Of a stretch of 64,000 bases of DNA, positions 46,232 to 56,518 are shown piece by piece. The notes under the pieces are model-generated. The model made no database searches. It had not been told where the DNA came from and saw only the letters and a list, made by a program, of their open reading frames with translations. The first letter of the stretch is position 1. Each line of letters starts with the position of its first letter. Origin of the DNA: Agapanthus africanus (Eukaryota; Streptophyta; Magnoliopsida; Asparagales; Amaryllidaceae); contig JASDDO010000006.1 in the NCBI GenBank assembly GCA_030015575.1, positions 378,222,137-378,286,136 on the forward strand, in the 5' to 3' direction. A program made the translations under genes and the position numbers.

Positions 46232-49039
46232 TGTAACGACTTTGAAATCTCTATACAGAAATTTTCCTGTTAATATACAAGAAAAGAGTATTACAGCCTG
46301 AGTTTGAGTTATAAGTCACTCTTGTTAAATAAAAGCAAGAAGCCACTTGTAGCTCACTGGTAAAGTTTTTGCACTGCTATGACGTAGCCTGTGTGTTTGA
46401 TTCTCATCAGACACAATTATTTTTCTGATTTTTCTTTTTAACTTTTCGGAAACCACAAGGTTGCACTTGCAATACATGGGGAAATGAAAAGTTCAAAAAA
46501 AATCAAACATGTGGAAAATGGAGTAAATAGAGAATTAATCATGTGGCACGAATCTCGAGGCCAGATCTCAAGAATCGACCGGCGGAAATGATCATTGGGC
46601 CGGCGGGGAAGGTTCAGATGAGGCTTAATTGCTTCGTGTTTTACACACTCGTCTTTTCAACTCCCCTCAACTCCTCTGCACTGTTTGATTTCCATGCAAT
46701 CAAATAGAGACCCTTTAATTCACCAATTAACATCATTTTAATGCTTTTTAATCCACATTTTTAATTCGCAAACCCTAATTCTCCACTATAAATACCACCA
46801 CATACATTGGCTCAGCGCCATTCTGAAAATTCTAGCAAAATCTCTCTCAAAAGTTTCTAAGTGCAAGTGGAGTAAAATGGAGTTAGTGGGCAACCTTTTT
46901 TCATCGAAGATCGAAACCGATTCCGGAGCTCCCGTGACACCACGAAACCTCCCTCCTCTTTCTTAACCTCTTCTTAACATATTCAAACCATAAGTCCTCC
47001 CAACTCTCCTCCTTTTCATTGAAATTCTTCTTTAAATCTTATATCAGTAAAAGTGGAGTTATTACCGATACACTTTTCTAAAACCCTAGAAACTCCCTTT
47101 TTTCTTTATATATTGATCAACCTAATTTTACCACATTATTGTAATTTTAAATATCAATGTTTAGAATCAAGTTTAATCAAGAATCTCATGTAAAATAACC
47201 ATAATTAAACTTTTTCATTAAAATACCTTGAAATTTATTATCATCTCTTTTCGTTTTTGTTCAAACTATACCTCTAGGAAAAACTTCACGGGGTAACGAC
47301 CCACCCCACATGTACACTTTGGTTTCATAGTACGATACCTATTTGTATGTATATTTGTTTCGAAAAATAATCTTAACAATAAAATACCACATACTTTAAA
47401 ACCGGATTTCTTTTAAAGTGGTATTTCATATTCCTTTGCAATGATATATCTACAACCCTCATTAGGGGACCCGCTAATGGATGGTATGGATTATCGCACA
47501 CCCTGAGGATAGTAGAACGAGATGCAGCACTCCTCGCGGAGTATTCGATCTCAAAAGGATATAAATACAGTTTTTAAAAAAACGAATTTTCTAAATAAAA
47601 CTAAATGGTTTAAAATTAAAATTATATAAACTTATAAATCCATATTTTCATTATATTATAAAACTATATTTTTATAAAAATTAAAGATTAAAAAATATCA
47701 ATAAAATACCATCAAATTACTAAAAAGGCTAGTTTTCAATAAAATACCATAAACTTTTAAAAGCTAGGTATTTATCATTAAAATGTCTCAATACTTAAAA
47801 TACATGCTCATAAAAAGCTTAAGTAATATAAATCACCCTCGAGATTTTATTTTTAATCTATATTAAAAATATTTTTCATAAAACCCCCTCGAGATATACA
47901 AAACAATATTTTAAGAATTCTAGTAAACATGGGTTTAAGATCAATTCTCTTGAGCCCCAGGGAGCCGGAGAAAGTGAGTGATTGCCTATTCAGGTTAAAC
48001 AAATAAAGGAGTTATCAATGACAATCGTCTTGGAAAAAAACACAAATCCTGTCGTCCATGTGCAGCAGTTGCCGATGACTCCCAAACCTAAGAATTCAAA
48101 AGTTAAATCAGTTTACAAGTGTCTGACTCAGTCTTAGTCTAAACTCAAACCCGAATCCAAACTCAAACATGAATACTTGATCATGAACATGAATTACTCA
48201 AATTCAAACATCAAAGTCAAACATGCATACTTGACTTGACTTGACAGAACCATAGTTATAACTTGACATGAACTTGACATGACTACTTGAATACATGATT
48301 ACATCCTGAATATGAACTTGAACATTTTGTATCCATAGTTTCGGCCAAGACTTATAAACATACTCTATACAAAATATTACACGGGGATAAAAGGGTAGAT
48401 TGATACGGAACGTATGTCGTGACACGAGAGGTCACTTAAAAGACACCTACATGAATTCGCGTGCCGTTGTCCCGTGGGTTATGACGGGACCTTATACTAC
48501 ATGTTACCATAGTCTACGGGGTAAGATGGACTCATCTCGTATACATGAATACCTTTTTTTATCAAACTATAAATAACCACGTTAGAATAACTATCCTATA
48601 CCTATGAACCATCATATACACTATACTGTTCATTTCACTTTATATACTATCTTGTCTTTCTTATTTTGGGACTTACCGAGTGTTAGTTCGCTAACGACAT
48701 TTCTTTCTATTTCTTTCTTTGGAATGTTCGTCGGGAAAACCGAACACTGAAGAGATTGAGCTGAGCCAGGAGGACTTGGACCATCTTGCGGCACAGCCTG
48801 ACTATTAGTTCCTCTGCACTTACTTTCAGTATGCCATTGTTTAGGCATTTGCTTTTGATTATTGTATCTTTTATTTCAAACAGTTGAATGTAAATAAAGT
48901 TGTTATTTCATTTTATTCTCTTGTCATTCTTATTCATTTTTATATATTACTTAATTACGCTTAACGTATTTATTTCATAGTAAATACGTTGCGGCCTGCC
49001 TCGTCACCATGTCCGTCTACTGGGAAGCGGGGCGTGACA
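46232..49039 (+). mobile_element. Solo LTR, Ty3/gypsy-type family (2808 bp), TSD CAAAC
   Basis: Starts TGTAACGACTTTG, ends GGGGCGTGACA, with perfect 5-bp TSDs CAAAC at 46227-46231 and 49040-49044 and no internal region. A reversed relative is at 6123-8238. It contains the tRNA-like block at 46345-46407. The great length suggests a Tekay/Del-type chromovirus, but without internal sequence this assignment is only inference. Confidence 0.9.
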
Positions 49040-49044
49040 CAAAC

Positions 49045-49439
49045 AAGTTCGGATCGTAGATCTGACAAAATAAATTTTACGGCAAATACATAACGATATA
49101 AGTTTAGCTTAAAACTGGTCACAATAACATATTATTTGAAAAACTTACATGATTTGCAACTTAATCGCAAAAAATATTCTGATAATATTTTTCCAATCGT
49201 CCATCATTCCAATCAGGATGCCCCTTACATACCTCATCAATATGAATTCTGTTCTTAACAATAAATTATGACATCAACATTATGTTATTTCATACACGCA
49301 CACACACATATAGATATAACAATTAATTCAAAAAAACTAATTCTCTAATTTCTTCAAAACATACACTATTGAGAAGGATAAACTAATATATCTTGTTAAT
49401 AAACATGGGGTTTACTCTCTTATAATCAGCTTTATCATA
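49045..49439 (-). other. CACTA element, downstream of the recognisable transposase
   Basis: About 400 bp, AT-rich, with no recognisable coding frame. It lies between the solo LTR and the C-terminal transposase homology and is probably CACTA 3' sequence or an intron. Confidence 0.4.
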
Positions 49440-51960
49440 TGGCCCGTCATGAATTCTCCGAGGCCGGTTAAACTTCGTCTCAATGTTCTCGTCCTGGTAG
49501 CGGAAATAAAATGTGGTTATTTCATCTAGAAGATAATCTTGCATATTAGATCCCTCTGGTCAATTTCTATTGCGTATATACTTTTTTAATGTGTAGAGAT
49601 ACCTAAAAAAAATATGTTAAATAAATAAATACGGGCATATAAGACAACAATAATTTTACAAAATGCGTGAATTGAAAATTTCAATATACTTTTTGATAGG
49701 ATACATCCATCAATATTGTACCGGTCCAGCAAACTTAGCCTTGGTTGCAAGATGAACAGTCAGGTGTATTATGATATCGAAGAACGACGGCGGGAAGATA
49801 CACTCAAGCTTTCACGGTATCAAGGAAATAGAATTTTCTAGATTCTTCAGCATCACAATATCCAAGGTTTTAGCCCACAATTCCCTTAAAAGCAACAAAG
49901 GTCATTGATTACTAGACCAACCGGTTCGGGAAGAAAAGTCCTGAGAGTTAATGAGATAAGGTGCTCCATAATAACATGGTGATCATGCCTTTTCATCCCA
50001 TCGATTTTGCCTTTCATAATCTTTATTTTCTTATTAAATGATCCTGAGAAACCTATGGGAACTTTCAAATCATGCAATACCTGCAGGAACATTTTCTTCT
50101 CCGGTTATGACATATGATACGCGGTATTGGGAAGTATAACTTGTCTGGTTTACTTGCTATCGGTTTCAAATGCAATTCACTTCTAATTTCCCAGTCCTGA
50201 AGATCCATCCGAGCACGGAGGTTGTCTTTCGATTTTCCGTCTTTACAAAGAAGCAAGTTAAGTATGTGCTCGGATACTCTCTTCTCTATGTACATGACGT
50301 CCAGACAATGATACACTAAATTTGTTGACCAGTATAGAAGCTCGAAGAAAATGTTTAATTTGTTCCAGTAGGGTGGTCTGTCATGTTTTGCTGGATCTAT
50401 CTCGGAAATTACGTTATTGTAACCATCCCACTGAGCAATCACGTCATCTTCGGACAATGAGGCTGGAGGCCCAAGAAACTCCTGATGACCATTAAAGTAA
50501 GCATCGTCTAACCTGTAAGGATGGTCTAGTGGCAGGAAACGCCGATGATCGCAATAACAAAGCTTCCTGCTAAACTTCAACCATTTCGATATTGTATCTT
50601 GATGGTAGTAAGAGCATACTTTATGACCATGTACAGACCAACCTGATAGCATTTCATAGGCAGAAAAATCATTAACTTTCCATATTAAAATCGCACATAT
50701 CATAAAGATTATATCTGTACTTGCATCGTAAGTCTCTACACCATCGATGAATAAATATTTTAACTCATCGATCAGAAGTCGGAGATAAACGTCGATATTG
50801 TTTCCCGGTGAGTTTGGTCCGTCAATAAAAAGAGGCGTCATAAAGTAGAATTGATCCATAACCAACCAAGGAGATAGATTATAAACCATCATTATAACGG
50901 GCCATGTAATGTGACTTCCAGCGATATAGTTGAATTGGTAGAAACCATCATTAGCCAATTCAAGCCTGACATTGCGAGAATCACTACTGAATCTTTGGTG
51001 CATCCTATCGAAATCATTCCATGCCGGTGAACATCTTGGATGACTCATTTTTCCATCTTCGCTTGAAGTAGCACTGTGATACCAAATCATTGTCTCGGCT
51101 GTCTCCTTACACCTAAATAGCCTTTGCAGCCTCTGTGTTATCGAAAAGTATCATGCTATCTTGATAGGTATATCTGGCTTCTTATTAGATACGTTCGGCT
51201 TATACCTGGACTCTCCGCATGTTGAACACTCTTCCAAATCTAAATTCTCTTTTCGGTAAAACATGCAATTTTTGGGACATGCGAGAATTTTCTCACTGTT
51301 CAGACCCAAATCAGATATCATATTCTGGGTTTCGTACCAGCTCTCGGGCACATTATTTTCTGGGGGTATAGAATCTTTCAGGAAGTTCGGAAGTATCGTG
51401 AATGACTTGTTGCTCCATCCATTTAGGCATTTAATCTGGAAAAGTTAGACGAATCATGACAGGATGGAATACTTTGCATTCTCATAAATTGGTCTTCAAC
51501 CATCATTCATGAACTTTTCATATTTATTCGCACGCGGTCCTTGACCGGAAGGAATGTCTTTTTCGGTAGAATTACTATCACCGAGGGCAGCCTCTATCAT
51601 ATCCTCAATTTCTTCTCCTGGAAAGAAATTATCACCTTCTTCTTCTTCCGCCGCATTACCTTCTTCTCTTTCTTCTTCCGCCGCATTGCCTTCTTCTTTT
51701 TCTCCTTCCTTGTGATATAACCAAGTTGTATAAAGTATGGTAAAACCATATTTAACGATGTGAAGCTCTGCGATTTCTACCTTCTGCCAGAACTTATTCT
51801 CACATCTATCACACGGACAGAGAATTTTCTCTAATACAGTCTTATTATATGCGCGTGCAAATTCAATGAAAGCAGCAACTCTTACAACAAACTTAGATTG
51901 CATGCATTGTTACCAATCCACGTACATCCAGTCCTTAACTCTGATGTACTCATGGGCCAT
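49440..51960 (-). pseudogene. CACTA (En/Spm) transposase, TNP2-like, decayed
   Basis: Read from ATG at 51960 leftward: an N-terminal transposase-associated region (DWMYVDW, a stop near 51910, then FVVRVAAFIEFARAY, with CPCDRCENKFW), an acidic Glu-rich linker, then the zinc-binding stretch near 51180-51300 (CPKNCMFYRKENLDLEECSTCG). The long block 50065-51090 is TNP2-like (DGKMSHPRCSPAWNDFD, GPNSPGNNIDVYLRLLIDEL, DFSAYEMLSGWSVHG). Further left come GMKRHDHHVIMEHLISLTLR, then ECIFPPSFFDIIIHLTVHLA and NRPRRIHDGPYDKADYK, with extra stops. It would cut and paste CACTA elements from the nucleus-located protein; stops and missing joins make this copy inactive. Introns may account for some breaks. Confidence 0.85.
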
Positions 51961-52980
51961 GTTAGACTGTATAACATATAAATTGTAAGTTATGGAAGTT
52001 GGTTTTTTATGGTGACTACATCGAGAAATCTAAGAACGAGATGGTTATTGACAAAGAAAAAATATAAAGGGCAAATTTGTCGTTGAAAAGGATAAATTAT
52101 CGATTGATAAAGTTATATTTGAAGATACCCAAGTATGAGTTGTATTCTGTGTATGTGTGCTTCAATTTATGATTTCGCTTAGGTGTAGGGTTGTCAGTGT
52201 ATATGTGTTTTGTGTGTGTATTGTGTATTCGTGTTGTATGTGTGTGTTTCGGCTGTCAGGGGTAAGACTTATATCCCATTAAGAATATATAGAGCAGACA
52301 CCCATTCGCTTGTGCTTTCATCCTTTTCAAGAAAATTTCGGCAACACCTCCCAGTTGTTCTCCGAGTACACTGTAATAGAATAGATAATCATTTCAATAC
52401 TGTAAAACAATATTGAAATTAACATCTAATCTAGTTTGTACACAAAGAACCGGCAGAAAAATACCGACGAAACAACTCGAAACGAATGAAAACATAAGTG
52501 AATACAGGTGTTTGCTTTATGCAGTCCTAACTTGTCCAAACTGGATAAATTTATCGGTTATCATACGATTGAATCTTCTCGTCACATGGACTACACGATA
52601 GTTGTTAGAACCAAACGATACCATCCGAAATTTAACAACCTTCATATAGTTTTATATCACGACGAATATCGAACGTATATTAACCGATAAACGGAGACTA
52701 AGGCGCACTTTGATGTTCACATATGACTATCGATGGGAATATAAAAATTTCATATTATCATCGATTATCATATATACACTTATTATAAGATTTAATTTGA
52801 ATTGGTTTTACGTTTACGCTTCAATTTTAAGGGGTTAAAGTTTTTATTTTAGGGTAAAGTTTTTTAAAGTTAAGGGTTTTCTTAATCAAGTTTAAGATTT
52901 TGGATTTGGTTCTGGTGTTAAGTTTAAGATTTTGGATTTAGTTCTGATGTTAAGTTTAAAATTAGGGTTTGGCCTTATTT

Positions 52981-53097
52981 GATATAAGAGATAATCATCA
53001 TCATTATCACACACACACATATCATCATCATCAACATTATCTCTCTCACACACACACACACCATCATCAACATTATCTCACACACACACATCATCAT

Positions 53098-53164
<67 letters not shown>

Positions 53165-53194
53165 AAACAAACACACACACACACTAACACTAAA
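52981..53194. repeat. Simple-sequence tract: (CAT)n, (CA)n and (AT)n
   Basis: Mixed ATC/CA repeats, then about 60 bp of pure AT repeat (53103-53161), then (CA)n. It lies inside the CACTA 5' region. Confidence 0.95.
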
Positions 53195-53198
53195 ATAC

Positions 53199-53428
53199 CA
53201 TAACCATAACCCTCACCCTTAATTCTAACCCTAATTATCTTAACCCTAACCCTAACATTAACCCTAGACCTAATTAACCTTAACCCCCTATAAATTCTTC
53301 ACTAAACTACCCTTAACTATTTTTTTCCACTAAACCCTACCCCTAACCCTGATCCAAAGCTTAATCCTAAACCTACCCCTAACCATTTGTCCTAATCCAA
53401 ACCCTAACCCTCAACCAAATCAAACCAA
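53199..53428. repeat. Degenerate telomere-like CCCTAA repeats
   Basis: Many AACCCTAA and AACCCTTAA words, in short runs (AACCCTAACCCTAACATTAA) mixed with variants. The canonical plant CCCTAAA unit is rare, so this is a degenerate interstitial-like tract. TTTAGGGT words of the opposite sense occur near 52850. Confidence 0.7.
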
Positions 53429-54046
53429 ATCCTAAACCACAACCAATCTTCTTCTTCTTCTTCTTCCTCTTACCACCACCACCAATCTCATCTAAAATTA
53501 TTTTTCCCGACCTCTCACCCGACCTACCCGGTCCCGTCGACCTTCCCCGACCCTTTTTCCCACCACCACATCCGCCGCCGCCCACCACAGCCCCCAAACA
53601 ACCCTAAATTGAAGAGCAGCGGCCACCACAGCAACCACCAACCACTACCACAATTCAAAAACCCCAAATTAAAGCCCTACCTACCAAATTCAATTTAGAA
53701 AAAAAATTAATTGAATAAATTAACTAACCAGTTGAGAATTTCGACGGTGACGAGAAAGCCGTGGAGGAGCTCGACGTTGATGAAGAGAGCGGCGATCAAC
53801 GTTGACGAGGAGGGCGAGATCAAGACGACGATCGATCGAGATGGCGCTGGAGGTGATGGAGACGGCACTAGAGGTCGGAGGGGACAACGAGGGAGGAGGC
53901 GATGATGGCGCTAGAGATCGGAGGAGGCGACGAGGGAGGAGGCGACTCAAGGGCAGGGAAATTTTGGGGGGAAATAAATTGCGGAATTAGGGTGTTGTGG
54001 GAACGGGAAGGGGGGAAATTTTGTTTTATTTTAGATCCCCGACTTT

Positions 54047-54162
54047 GCCCCTAAGGATATATCCGTAGGTTTTTATCTTGCAGCACCGTAGGGGTAACTG
54101 CATATGTTAAATTTTAACAAACTTTTATTTATATATGTCCCTACGGTCTAATCCTTAGGGGC
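54047..54162. repeat. CACTA subterminal foldback
   Basis: GCCCCTAAGGAT (54047-54058) and ATCCTTAGGGGC (54151-54162) are perfect inverses. Nested inside are CCGTAGG and CCCTACGG words that could extend pairing. Further CCCCAACGGAT..ATCCGTA lies at 54190-54212. Subterminal repeats are the usual transposase-binding region of CACTA elements. Confidence 0.75.
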
Positions 54163-54241
54163 ATTAATTGTCTCTACAGCATAAAATTGCCCCAACGGAT
54201 TTTATCATCCGTATGAGCAAACCATCTTTGTACTAGTGTTA

Positions 54242-55389
54242 ATGTTTCAACTCGGTTCGAACTCCAGTCGAACTTAAGCTGAGCTAATAATAAACGGGCT
54301 AATCCCAGCTCGCTCGAGTTCAGCTTGTTTAGCAGCCCTATTCAGAAGGGGGTTCTCGCCAATCTTGTGTGAGTGGGTTAATTAATTAGACTTACGGACC
54401 AATTCGGAAAAAAAAATTGTATGTACAGGCATGCACTAGGGAGGAAACCAGACATATATTCTAGTTAGAGGGGACAAAAAAAATATGTTTATTCTAATTA
54501 TAAATATATCTTGGATATAATAAAACCGAGTTCATAGACTAAATTATTAATGATCAATATAACTCCACGTCAATAATTATATTTTTCATCAAACAATTAT
54601 TATTCATGTCAAGCTAACTTAATAGCAAATATTAAATATGAAGAGATATTTAAGCCTTAAATAAAGGAAATATATATTTGGATAATATGGTGTATATATT
54701 CAGCAATGAGAAAATTTAACTGAAAAGAAAATTATTTCCTAATTTATAGGGATACACATGAAAATAAGGAATTACTTAATGCCATGCACATTTATTCACA
54801 AAAAAGGTGAGGGAAAAATTCAAGGAAATGCTGTTAATTCTCCAGGCATATGGTAATTTCATAAAAATCAAATAATGGAATTTTGTAAAATATCATAACA
54901 AATAAACATAGTTAGAATTCAAATTATAAAAGACTGTAGCGAATACAATGATTTAATGCGCTTTTTGGATTTTTTTTCCGTTCTAGAAATATTTTTCTTA
55001 ACTTAAAGATTTTTTAAGTATATGGTTAAAAAGTTTTAGTGTGTATGAAAATTTGATTTGGATTTTTAATAACGAAATTTGATTTGATTTTAATAGAATT
55101 TTAATAACAAATGCAACAATTTAACTATCTTGAAAAGATATCTTTTGTTTCAAAAAGTTGCTTTGATGAGTACTCATATGTATAGGAAAATAAATATATC
55201 TCCTGTAGTTTAGGGGGAAATTTTTTTTGGCTTGATCAAATCATTCCAAAATAAGTATACCTCCTTATATTGAGGGGATAAACAGATACATGAAAATCTT
55301 TTATCAAATAAAATCGCGATTGCAAAAATTAGTATATTTATTCTGATTATAACTTGGAGTCAAAGAAGAAGCAGCAGCAGCAAAGAGAG
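54242..55389. other. Unassigned DNA between the CACTA end and the F-box gene
   Basis: About 1.1 kb, AT-rich, with no coding frame, LTR edge or RNA gene that I can support. It may contain the F-box promoter. Confidence 0.4.
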
Positions 55390-55629
55390 ATGAAAGAAGG
55401 TAAAACTAGGAAGAAGGATTCGGAGAAGAGGTATGTTCCCTATGAAATAACAATTCAAATACTCGTTAAACTTCCATTAGAAAGTTTATGGAGGTTGAGA
55501 AGTCTAAATAAGCTATGCTATTATTTGATCACCCGAGACAATCACTTCATCGATGAATACAGACGCCGGGCCATGAACCATCCTTCACATCTCCTCACTT
55601 GGGCTTATCCCGATTGTCCCTCTGAGAAG
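55390..55629 (+). pseudogene. F-box gene, truncated after about 80 codons by an LTR element
   Basis: The first ATG (55390) gives MKEGKTRKKDSEKR and then an F-box domain of roughly 40 residues: VPYEITIQILVKLPLESLWR, LRSLNKLCYYLITRDNHFID, followed by NHPSHLL as is common after plant F-boxes. The upstream codons to 55354 are also open but have no ATG. F-box proteins bind SKP1 in SCF ubiquitin ligases and pick targets through a C-terminal repeat domain, which is missing here. The frame runs into the LTR at about 55630 and stops at once. The rest, if it survives, should lie right of the window. This is the only host-type gene seen. Confidence 0.8.
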
Positions 55630-56453
55630 TGATGATGCTCGGTACTGAAAACTCCCCAGATCATGACACGTGGCAGATGACTTGTCTCAAGGCTTACGAG
55701 AAAGGAGAAAGAACGGTATATTGAAGGCATACCCCGGGCCTTCGACCCGAGGATGTTCTCGATCTTTGATGACCTTCCAAAGCACGCTTATGCTCGTCCT
55801 ACAAACAACCATTGGCTCACCTCCGATCCCTCCTGCATGCTGGGCCTCCTCAGCCCTCCCAGCTCGCCTCCGAGATATCACGAAACCAAGCTTGCTCGGC
55901 CTCCCGCTTGCCTCCGAGCCTCCATCTGAGCTCAGCTTCCTCGGTCTCATCGACCGACTCAGAGCGCAGATCGTAAGCGTCCCGGACATGGCTCCGCGAA
56001 TCTCGCCATACGCGAGATATCCGCCGCCCCACGATCCCGCGTCCCACGCCATCATGTTCCCCCGTTAACGGGCGTATCTCGTCATTAATGGGGGATCCCG
56101 CCATTCGCATAGGCGCAGCTCCAAGGGCATAACGGCCGGCGTAAATCTCACGCCCGCCGACCCATGGCTGCCACTATATAAACCCCCCTCAAACGACTTA
56201 GGAAAGATAATTATGATCCAATAGGCCGCTACACTGCCCAAATACCTCGACTAACTTGATCGTCGGAGGGTCCACGGTGATACAACCACCCCGGGACTTC
56301 CTTACAGGTAGCTCGGCTTTATTCCAAATCAAGTCCACTGATATCCATACGCATCAAGGGGCAACCCTCAAACTTAATCTCAGCCATCCATCTACGCTCG
56401 CTACAGATCAACGGAAGACAACATTTGAAGGAGATCAAGACCTCCATCAATCA
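55630..56453 (+). mobile_element. 5' LTR of a Tat/Retand-type Ty3/gypsy element D (about 824 bp)
   Basis: Starts TGATGATGCTCGG at 55630 (or three bases later) and ends ..CCTCCATCAATCA at 56453, just before the PBS. TATATAA at 56175-56181 is a probable TATA box. It is GC-rich compared with its surroundings. The 3' LTR is out of the window, so the TSD cannot be read. Confidence 0.8.
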
Positions 56454-56454
56454 G

Positions 56455-56472
56455 TTGGCGCCGTCTGTGAGA
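56455..56472 (+). other. Element D primer-binding site
   Basis: TTGGCGCCGTCTGTGAGA, close to the TTGGCGCCGTCTGTGGGAA form that I associate with Tat-group elements. Confidence 0.8.
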
Positions 56473-56518
56473 ACTTCGAAAACTCCGCTCAACGAAATTT
56501 GATCTTCCGATCTCGAAC

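Larger units (their letters stand above)
51961..54238 (-). mobile_element. CACTA 5' region and terminal inverted repeat
   Basis: About 2.3 kb from the transposase start to the element end. The minus strand begins CACTAGTACAAAGATGG at 54238, the canonical CACTA terminus, followed outward by TTA (possible 3-bp TSD, 54239-54241). The part 53700-53990 is GC-rich with degenerate CTCCTCCC/GTCGCC words and gives long but repetitive frames on both strands, which I do not call genes. No partner TIR is in the window. Confidence 0.8.

Noticed and set aside
46345-46407. tRNA gene in the solo LTR
   Set aside because: Only A-box-like and weak B-box-like words are present; acceptor and anticodon stems do not pair, so it is listed only as a tRNA-like block.
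53711-53990. Arg/Asp/Gly-rich frames on both strands
   Set aside because: They come from degenerate trinucleotide-like repeats in the CACTA 5' region; reading in both strands argues against coding.
55670-56068. Long overlapping frames on both strands in the LTR of element D
   Set aside because: They lie within an LTR between its start and TATA box, are GC-rich and resemble no protein family.
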